This document shows, in pieces, positions 1 through 5,283 of a stretch of 6,731 nucleotides of DNA. The translations under genes were made by a program, and so were the position numbers. The notes beneath the pieces were generated by a model that saw only the letters and a program-made list of their open reading frames with translations, was not told the DNA's origin and did not search any database. The stretch is taken from contig JAGVCB010000100.1 of assembly GCA_020059445.1 (NCBI GenBank), positions 1 through 6,731 of the forward strand, in the 5' to 3' direction. Numbering within the stretch: position 1 is the first letter of the stretch; each line of letters opens with the position of its first letter. This DNA is from Polynucleobacter sp. Its GTDB lineage: Bacteria; Pseudomonadota; Gammaproteobacteria; Burkholderiales; Burkholderiaceae.

Positions 1-413
1 ATCTAGGCGCTTTACAGGTTAGACCGTTGCTATCGACCATCGCGGTTTGTGGCACCAGCCTAGATCGATGTTATCCCAGCAAAAATCAGCCTCTATTTAA
101 AGTAATTGCTAAGCAGGGCCTCTTGATTTCTGAATATCCTCCTGGTTCGGTCACCAAACCGCACTTCTTTAGACAAAGAAACCGGCTAATTGCCGCACTA
201 TCCTTAGGGATATTGGTGGTTGAGGCAGCAATTCGCTCAGGCTCTCTGACCACTGCAAAATACGCCAATGATCTCGGTCGCGAGGTGTTTGCAATCCCAA
301 ATTCAATCCACCGAGCCCAATCACTCGGGTGTCACCAGCTGATCAAGGAGGGTGCGAAGTTGGTGGGGCGGCCCGGGGATATATTTGAAGAATTAAGGTT
401 TTTTCAAAAATAA
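1..413 (+). CDS. dprA: DNA-processing protein DprA (Smf), 3' part only
   Basis: This is the C-terminal part of DprA, the cytoplasmic protein that binds incoming single-stranded DNA during natural transformation and loads RecA on it. The reading frame is open from base 3 to the left edge (LGALQVRP precedes LLSTIAVCGT), so the gene begins outside the window; a TTG at 27 is an internal codon, not a start. Visible family landmarks of the Rossmann-like fold are TIAVCGTSLDRCYP, ISEYPPGS, FRQRNRLIAALSLG, VVEAAIRSGSLTTA, GREVFAIP and GCHQLIKEGAKLV. The usual AVLGTGLD is AVCGTSLD here. The protein stops at EELRFFQK, right after the Rossmann domain, so the C-terminal winged-helix domain found in many DprA proteins is absent, and no other frame in the following 130 bp resembles it. 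topB follows on the same strand after 130 bp. Identification is firm from motifs; competence of the organism is only inferred. Confidence 0.93.
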   Translation, partial: LGALQVRPLLSTIAVCGTSLDRCYPSKNQPLFKVIAKQGLLISEYPPGSVTKPHFFRQRNRLIAALSLGILVVEAAIRSGSLTTAKYANDLGREVFAIPNSIHRAQSLGCHQLIKEGAKLVGRPGDIFEELRFFQK

Positions 414-543
414 GCCATATTAATCAATGGTTAACGACTTATCCGAAACATGAGTTTTCTTAATTATTTCCTTCTTTTCCATTTATCGGTTAATAATGAA
501 AAAAAGAAACTCATTTAATTAGACCCATTGGGAAAGCTGTCAC
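414..543. other. AT-rich dprA-topB intergenic region with possible hairpins
   Basis: This 130-bp gap is strikingly AT-rich and encodes nothing I recognise. It holds an imperfect inverted repeat: ATGAGTTTTCTT at 450-461 pairs with AAGAAACTCAT at 504-514, with one bulged T and a 42-base loop. A second, weaker pairing of the pyrimidine-rich stretch 467-483 with 495-509 would use the same right-hand bases, so the two folds exclude each other. AATAAT at 492-497 could serve as a -10 box for topB, but no acceptable -35 lies at the proper distance. No clear terminator for dprA is present, so read-through into topB is possible. All regulatory readings here are inference. Confidence 0.4.
530..536 (+). 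promoter_or_regulatory. Weak ribosome binding site for the GTG start of topB
   Basis: GGGAAAG lies seven bases upstream of the GTG at 544. An in-frame TAG at 520-522 closes the frame upstream, and no ATG, GTG or TTG lies in frame between it and 544. The GTG is therefore the only reasonable start that keeps the conserved TOPRIM N-terminus (KALIIAEKPSVA) intact. Confidence 0.5.
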
Positions 544-3156
544 GTGGCAAAAACAACTGCTCAAACTGGACCTTTTAAGGCCTTAATCATTGCTGAAAAA
601 CCATCGGTTGCGGCGGATATTGCTCGCGCACTGGGCGGATTCACAAAACATGAGGATTACTTTGAAAGTGATCAATTTGTTGTTTCGTCTGCGGTTGGAC
701 ACCTTTTAGAAATAGCTGCTCCGGATGCCTACGAAGTTAAAAGAGGTAAATGGTCCTTTGCTAACTTACCAGTGATTCCACCGCACTTTGATCTTCGTCC
801 GATTGCTAAAACAGAAGCTCGTCTAAAAGTGTTACAAAAATTGATCAAGCGCAAAGACATCAACCGTTTGATCAATGCATGTGACGCGGGACGAGAAGGT
901 GAGCTGATTTTTCGTTTGATCGCTCAACACACCAAAGCCACTCAAAAAGTAGAGCGCTTGTGGCTTCAGTCAATGACGCCTCAGGCCATTAAAGATGGTT
1001 TCGGCAAATTGCGTAGCGATGAAGAGCTGCTCAACCTTGCGAATGCGGCACGCTGTCGCTCAGAGTCTGATTGGTTGATTGGTATCAATGGCACGCGTGC
1101 CATGACTGCATTTAATAGTAAAAGCGGTGGTTTCTTCTTAACCACCGTAGGACGTGTGCAAACACCAACTCTTTCAATCGTGGTTGAAAGAGAAGAGTTG
1201 ATCAGAAAATTTATCTCTCGAGATTACTGGGAAGTCACTGCTGAATTCATCTGTGCCGCAGGTATTTATCAGGGCCGATGGTTTGATCCAAAGTTTAAAA
1301 AAGATTCTAAAGACGCCAACGCTGATCCTGAGAAAAAAGACAGTCGCCTCTGGAGTGAGGCTGCAGCTGCAAGTATTGTTGCTGCTTGTCACGATAAAAC
1401 TGGCAAGGTCCGTGAAGAATCAAAACCAAGCTCTCAGGCAGCTCCGCAGCTTTTTGACTTAACCAGCTTGCAACGTGAGGCGAACGCTAGATTTGGTTTC
1501 TCAGCAAAAAACACCTTGGGCTTGGCTCAAGCCTTGTATGAACGACACAAGGTTCTTACTTACCCAAGAACTGATTCGCGTGCGCTGCCAGAAGACTATC
1601 TACCAACTGTCACCAGCACCTTAGAAATGCTGGCCGAAAGTTCAGATAACTACTATCCGCACGCATCACAAATCTTGAACAACTCTTGGGTGAAACCTAA
1701 TAAGAAGATCTTTGATAACAGCAAAATTTCTGATCACTTTGCCATCATCCCAACCCTTCAGGCTCCTAAAAATTTATCCGAGCCGGAGCAGAAACTTTAT
1801 GACTTGGTGGTTCGTCGTTTCATGGCGATATTTTTCCCATCGGCCGAATTCAAAGTCACTACTCGTATCACTGAAGTAAGCGGTCATCAATTTAAAACCG
1901 ATGGTAAGATTTTGATCAATCCAGGTTGGTTATCGGTTTATGGAAAATCATCACAGGATGACAAAGAGCTTGTCGCGGTTGGTGAGAATGAAAAAGTTCA
2001 AACCGAATCTGTCAAACCTAACCCACTAAAGACAAAGCCTCCTGCTCGCTATACCGAGGCAACCCTTTTGTCTGCCATGGAAGGTGCCGGCAAACTCATT
2101 GATGACGAAGACTTTAGAGAGGCAATGTCTGAGAAAGGTCTGGGTACACCAGCCACCAGAGCCGCAATCATTGAAGGTTTATTGTTCGAAAAATACATGG
2201 TGCGTGAAGCGCGAGAAATTATTCCAACAGCCAAAGCTTTTCAGCTAATGACTTTATTGCGCGGTCTGGGCGTAGAAGAATTAACGCATCCAGAATTGAC
2301 AGGCAACTGGGAACACAAACTTGCGCTGATGGAAAAAGGTCAAATTGATCGCAACACCTTCATGCAAGAAATTGCGCAAATCACTCAGCGCATTGTTAAG
2401 CGCGCCAAAGAATATGACAGCGACACGATTCCTGGTGATTATGCAGACTTAAAAACGCCCTGTCCTCATTGCGGTGGATTGGTCAAAGAAAACTACCGTC
2501 GCTTTGCTTGCGAAAAATGTGGCTTCTCTATCAGCAAAATTCCCGGTGGTCGTGCTTTCGAATATCACGAAGCAGAAGAGTTCATCAAGAATAAAGAGAT
2601 TGGTCCGCTACAAGGCTTTAGAAGCAAAATGGGGCGCCCATTTGCAGCGATCATTAAATTAGTTTCAATTCCAGAAGATGACAAAGACTATCCAAATGCT
2701 GGGTATAAGCTTGAGTTTGATTTCGGTAACAGTGATGAAGACAGCAATGAAGAAGTTGACTTCACTGGCCAATCGTCATTAGGTGCTTGCCCTAAATGCT
2801 CAGGTGCAGTTTATGAGCATGGTATGAAGTATCTTTGTGAGCGCAGTGTTGGCCCCAATAAATCCTGTGATTTCTCTACTGGCAAAGTTGTCTTGCAACA
2901 AGAAATCTCTCAAGAGCAGGTATCCAAGCTTTTGAATGAAGGCAAAACAGATCTGCTCACTAATTTCAAATCATCCAGAACTGGTCGAGGCTTTAAAGCA
3001 TATTTGGCGCGTCAACCAGACGGAAAAATTGGTTTTGAATTTGAAGCTCCAGCTAAAAAGCGGGCCGGCAGCAAAGCCGAAACCAAGTCTTCTGATAAAC
3101 CCAAACCAGCTAAACGAGCGCCTGCAAAAAAGCGCGTGTCTAAAAAGGCTGAGTGA
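544..3156 (+). CDS. topB: DNA topoisomerase III (type IA), TopB
   Basis: This 870-residue type IA topoisomerase would cut one DNA strand through a 5'-phosphotyrosine link and act in decatenation and recombination-intermediate processing. The TOPRIM domain occupies about residues 12-150. It shows AEKPSVA (Glu18) and DAGREGE (Asp114, Glu118, Glu120), the TopB variant of the metal-binding motif also known from Bacillus TopB. The central gate domains contain TTVGRVQTPTL at 200-210 and the active-site motif LTYPRTDSR with catalytic Tyr340 and Arg342; EKGLGTPATRA is the conserved motif further on. The C-terminal part has two modules: four-cysteine zinc ribbon (C640, C643, C656, C659) with a TOPRIM C-terminal repeat (about 672-727), then a second ribbon (C749, C752, C765, C775) with a second repeat (about 788-835). 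A 35-residue tail with 14 Lys/Arg follows, probably contacting DNA. It starts with GTG. The tail region overlaps the convergent oxidoreductase gene by 145 bp. It is longer than E. coli TopB (653 residues), mainly through the C-terminal modules. Confidence 0.97.
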   Translation: MAKTTAQTGPFKALIIAEKPSVAADIARALGGFTKHEDYFESDQFVVSSAVGHLLEIAAPDAYEVKRGKWSFANLPVIPPHFDLRPIAKTEARLKVLQKLIKRKDINRLINACDAGREGELIFRLIAQHTKATQKVERLWLQSMTPQAIKDGFGKLRSDEELLNLANAARCRSESDWLIGINGTRAMTAFNSKSGGFFLTTVGRVQTPTLSIVVEREELIRKFISRDYWEVTAEFICAAGIYQGRWFDPKFKKDSKDANADPEKKDSRLWSEAAAASIVAACHDKTGKVREESKPSSQAAPQLFDLTSLQREANARFGFSAKNTLGLAQALYERHKVLTYPRTDSRALPEDYLPTVTSTLEMLAESSDNYYPHASQILNNSWVKPNKKIFDNSKISDHFAIIPTLQAPKNLSEPEQKLYDLVVRRFMAIFFPSAEFKVTTRITEVSGHQFKTDGKILINPGWLSVYGKSSQDDKELVAVGENEKVQTESVKPNPLKTKPPARYTEATLLSAMEGAGKLIDDEDFREAMSEKGLGTPATRAAIIEGLLFEKYMVREAREIIPTAKAFQLMTLLRGLGVEELTHPELTGNWEHKLALMEKGQIDRNTFMQEIAQITQRIVKRAKEYDSDTIPGDYADLKTPCPHCGGLVKENYRRFACEKCGFSISKIPGGRAFEYHEAEEFIKNKEIGPLQGFRSKMGRPFAAIIKLVSIPEDDKDYPNAGYKLEFDFGNSDEDSNEEVDFTGQSSLGACPKCSGAVYEHGMKYLCERSVGPNKSCDFSTGKVVLQQEISQEQVSKLLNEGKTDLLTNFKSSRTGRGFKAYLARQPDGKIGFEFEAPAKKRAGSKAETKSSDKPKPAKRAPAKKRVSKKAE

Positions 3157-4247
3157 CGCATCTCTTCTGCCAGATGTTCCGTGAACATCTGGTGGGCGAG
3201 TGCTGACCACATCACACCCCTTGATCCCAAAGAGGTCAGGATATACAAGCCAGGGTGGCCTTTAACGGGCCCCATGATTGGTAGACGATCGCTGGCCACA
3301 CAACGTATTCCAACAAAAGCATCGACGGGCTCGATTTCTGTCGGGTCATATTCCTTCCCAAGCATTTCCTGAATGAGATTTAAGTTTTCTTGATGACTCT
3401 GATCCCAGACGTTTAAATCCTCTTCGTGCTCATCGTAGCTAGATCCAACCATCCACTGATAAGACCCATCGTTCATTTCAATCGGGGGCAAGCAATAAGC
3501 CTTGCCAGAAATGGCCACGCTTGGTTGGCATCTTGCCCATGAGCTGTCTTTTTTATAAAGAAAGGTGGATAGTTGTCCGCGAACTGGTTTTAGAGGCAAA
3601 TCGATTCCTGCGGATGCAGCCAATGATTTAACGCCGAGCCCATTGGCCAGAAATAATCTGGGCGTCACCCCAACGATTTTTTGCTCTTCATCGTAAACAA
3701 TCCAAAGTTTGTCACGATATGCAATTTTCTTAACTGTGCATGACATCATGATCTGCTGATCAGTTAGCTTTGCAAACAGATCTTCGCAGATTTGCTGGAG
3801 ATTGACCCAGCCGCCCTCGGGGAAAAATGTGCCGGCCAACGACACCCCACACTGTGCCTTCGCCTCCCCAGCAGAAATCACTTTGGCATTATCAAAGTTA
3901 AATCCCTGCGATAGTAGGCGCTCACTCATTATTTTTTTATCGTGGTTTTCTGCATTTCTAGCCAGATGTAAAACACCCTTGCCGGACCAATAGTCAGCCC
4001 AAATCTGCTTGGCCTCGTTGAAGGCAATCATGCTCAAACGTTGAAGCCTTGAGGCTCCTCGCCCAACATAAGGATGACAAAGCGCACCATCATGCCCGCT
4101 GGTGCCTTGAGCAGGCGAATTTCCTGATTCAATCACCAAAAAGTTATTTAAGCCGTTGTTTTTTAATGCCTTTATGATTGATGTGCCCGCAATACCCCCA
4201 CCAATCACAATTGCTTCATGGGTTTGGGAAGGTGTTGGCATATTCAT
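3012..4247 (-). CDS. mnmC: MnmC-type FAD-dependent oxidoreductase, stand-alone oxidase domain
   Basis: This predicted 411-residue flavoprotein resembles the C-terminal half of MnmC. That half oxidatively removes the carboxymethyl group of cmnm5s2U at tRNA wobble position 34, giving nm5s2U. Residues 13-21 (IVIGGGIAG) form the GxGxxG dinucleotide-binding loop and Glu40 (VIES) would bind the FAD ribose. MnmC-like signatures follow: GTSGHDGALCHPY with RLQRLS (48-72), FFPEGGWVNLQQIC (141-154), PVRGQLS (221-227), GIRCVASDRLPIMGP (313-327), LGSRGVMWSAL (340-350) and the terminal SEDLVSALLPARF (385-397). The MnmC methyltransferase half (about 245 residues in E. coli) is absent: upstream lies the divergent peptidase. 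The start is ATG 4247, because AAAGG lies five bases before it; ATG 4241 is the alternative. The frame stays open to 4469, but that extension runs through the peptidase gene. The 3' end overlaps topB by 145 bp. Another DAO-family oxidase, such as an amino-acid or glycine oxidase, cannot be excluded. Confidence 0.82.
   Translation of the reverse strand: MNMPTPSQTHEAIVIGGGIAGTSIIKALKNNGLNNFLVIESGNSPAQGTSGHDGALCHPYVGRGASRLQRLSMIAFNEAKQIWADYWSGKGVLHLARNAENHDKKIMSERLLSQGFNFDNAKVISAGEAKAQCGVSLAGTFFPEGGWVNLQQICEDLFAKLTDQQIMMSCTVKKIAYRDKLWIVYDEEQKIVGVTPRLFLANGLGVKSLAASAGIDLPLKPVRGQLSTFLYKKDSSWARCQPSVAISGKAYCLPPIEMNDGSYQWMVGSSYDEHEEDLNVWDQSHQENLNLIQEMLGKEYDPTEIEPVDAFVGIRCVASDRLPIMGPVKGHPGLYILTSLGSRGVMWSALAHQMFTEHLAEEMRHSAFLDTRFFAGARLAGLGLSEDLVSALLPARFLAGASNSKPIFPSG
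3049..3153 (+). repeat. Imperfect repeat in the basic tail of topB
   Basis: The tail of TopB (residues 836-870) contains the unit PAKKRAGSKAE (coded at 3049-3081) and a related unit PAKKRVSKKAE (3121-3153), matching at 8 of 11 residues, with a Lys/Pro/Ser-rich linker that also carries PAKRA. The DNA copies differ mainly at codon third positions and at three central codons. This looks like an old internal duplication or convergent low-complexity sequence. The same bases are read on the opposite strand as the C-terminus of the oxidoreductase. Confidence 0.6.
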
Positions 4248-4262
4248 GAGAGCCTTTATAAT
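4235..4262 (+). promoter_or_regulatory. Near-consensus sigma70 promoter for the M23 peptidase gene
   Basis: TTGGCA at 4235-4240 (five of six to TTGACA) and a perfect TATAAT at 4257-4262 are separated by 16 bp. The predicted transcription start is near 4269, giving a leader of about 22 bases before ATG 4291. The -35 box lies within the first codons of the divergent oxidoreductase gene. No convincing -35/-10 pair was found for the leftward gene; its promoter, if separate, must lie inside the peptidase coding region. Confidence 0.7.
4253..4257 (-). promoter_or_regulatory. Shine-Dalgarno that decides the oxidoreductase start
   Basis: Read on the - strand, AAAGG is followed by CTCTC and then the ATG at 4247, a spacing of five bases. 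The second ATG at 4241 would sit eleven bases away, so 4247 is preferred. The site abuts and by one base overlaps the rightward -10 box at 4257-4262. Confidence 0.55.
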
Positions 4263-4290
4263 GCATGTCTGATCAAGAAGAGCAAGATTT

Positions 4291-5214
4291 ATGCAGCTAA
4301 TGTGGGTTTCCGGTCCAACAGGCCGGGTACGAAAAATATCGATTACCTTAAGAACCGTTTCAATCGCGGTGGGTATTCTCGCAGCACTTTTAGTTGCAGC
4401 GGGCGGTATTTTGCATTTTGTTGGCTTAAGAATTGCGATTGAGGCAAGGCCAGATTTGGCCAGAGCCATGGGTGGTGTTTTAACCCAAGCCGAACAAGAT
4501 GAGATTGAGTCTGCCTACAAAGAACGTCTTCAAGCAATTCAAGAAAAGCTACAAACAACCTCTGACGAAATTATTCAGATTCAAAAGCTAAAAGACAAAT
4601 TCATGGACTTGGCGACACCAAGCGCGGTCAAGTCACAGGTTCCCGGCGGCAATGGTAAGGGCGGCCCTCACAAGCTTCCGGAAGTGAAAATCCAAAAGGA
4701 TGTTCGTCTGATCGATGCTCTCGATAATTCACTTCAGGACATGACGGAATTCAAAAAGAGCGTTTCTGAAATCAATGCTCTATGGGAAAAACAGCTCTCT
4801 TGGTTGAATGGCTTGCCAACTGGCATCCCTGTTAAAGACAACTACAGTCTTAGCAGTGGTTTTGGCTTGAGAATGGATCCTTTCTTGCACACCATGGCAA
4901 AGCATGAGGGCTTAGATTTTTCTGCTCCTGTTGGCACCCCGATTATTGCCTCCGCAGGGGGCGTTGTGAGTCGTTCAGGCTGGGATTCTCAATATGGCAA
5001 TGTGGTTGAAATCAACCATGCCGAGGGTTTTAAAACACGCTATGCCCATGCGAGCCAGCTATTGGTCAGAGTAGGACAGACCGTGAAGCGTGGCGACGTG
5101 ATTGCGAAGGTTGGCAGCACCGGCAGATCAACGGGTCCACATCTTCATTATGAGGTTATGAGAGCTGGTAATCACATCAATCCAGCGAACATGTTCCCTA
5201 AACGTACCAACTAA
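4291..5214 (+). CDS. Membrane-anchored M23 (LytM-type) peptidoglycan endopeptidase
   Basis: This 307-residue protein is a predicted zinc metallo-endopeptidase that would cut peptide cross-links in peptidoglycan on the periplasmic side of the inner membrane, in cell-wall growth or division. After a basic cytoplasmic N-terminus (GRVRK, 11-15) comes one hydrophobic segment, about residues 21-46, which reads as an uncleaved anchor. Residues about 65-106 are charged, Gln/Glu/Lys-rich and likely coiled coil, and a Gly/Pro-rich linker lies at 117-130. The M23 domain (about 185-305) has all expected residues: zinc ligands His205 and Asp209 (HEGLD), His286 in HLH, and catalytic His253 (YAHAS) and His284. 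Conserved GxP and GxTG-type patches are present (APVGTPIIAS, VGSTGRSTGPHLH). ATG 4291 is preferred because AAGAAGAG lies eight bases upstream; ATG 4300 is possible. Because the active-site set is complete, it is probably an active enzyme and not an EnvC/NlpD-like degenerate activator. The substrate bond is not known from sequence. Confidence 0.93.
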   Translation: MQLMWVSGPTGRVRKISITLRTVSIAVGILAALLVAAGGILHFVGLRIAIEARPDLARAMGGVLTQAEQDEIESAYKERLQAIQEKLQTTSDEIIQIQKLKDKFMDLATPSAVKSQVPGGNGKGGPHKLPEVKIQKDVRLIDALDNSLQDMTEFKKSVSEINALWEKQLSWLNGLPTGIPVKDNYSLSSGFGLRMDPFLHTMAKHEGLDFSAPVGTPIIASAGGVVSRSGWDSQYGNVVEINHAEGFKTRYAHASQLLVRVGQTVKRGDVIAKVGSTGRSTGPHLHYEVMRAGNHINPANMFPKRTN

Positions 5215-5228
5215 ATGAACTTGTAATT

Positions 5229-5268
5229 AAAAGCCCCTTGCTTGAAGATTTCAAACAAGGGGCTTTTT
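5229..5268 (+). terminator. Rho-independent terminator, probably bidirectional
   Basis: AAAAGCCCCTTG (5229-5240) pairs perfectly with CAAGGGGCTTTT (5256-5267). After a C/A mismatch the stem continues with TTGAA (5242-5246) against TTCAA (5250-5254), closing on a three-base GAT loop. A T run ends the + side, and the A run before the stem gives TTTT on the - side. It sits 14 bp after the peptidase stop and 15 bp past the pckG stop on the other strand, so it can serve both convergent genes. Confidence 0.92.
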
Positions 5269-5283
5269 GTTTCTGATGGTGGT

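Noticed and set aside
27..29. TTG at 27 as the start of a short separate gene
   Set aside because: The frame continues to the left edge and the residues before it (LGALQVRP) fit the DprA family, so this is a gene cut by the window.
86..268. 60-codon - strand open frame inside dprA
   Set aside because: It is a by-product of the well-supported dprA frame, with no motif or ribosome binding site that I can see.
2971..3210. Second - strand open frame of 79 codons across the topB 3' end
   Set aside because: It has no recognisable motif and is in a different frame from the oxidoreductase, whose C-terminal family motif fits the other - strand frame.
4248..4469. Upstream extension of the oxidoreductase frame to an earlier start near 4469
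   Set aside because: It adds about 74 residues unlike any flavoprotein N-terminus and runs antisense through the peptidase's membrane anchor; the GxGxxG loop close to ATG 4247, with a good Shine-Dalgarno, is the normal N-terminus.
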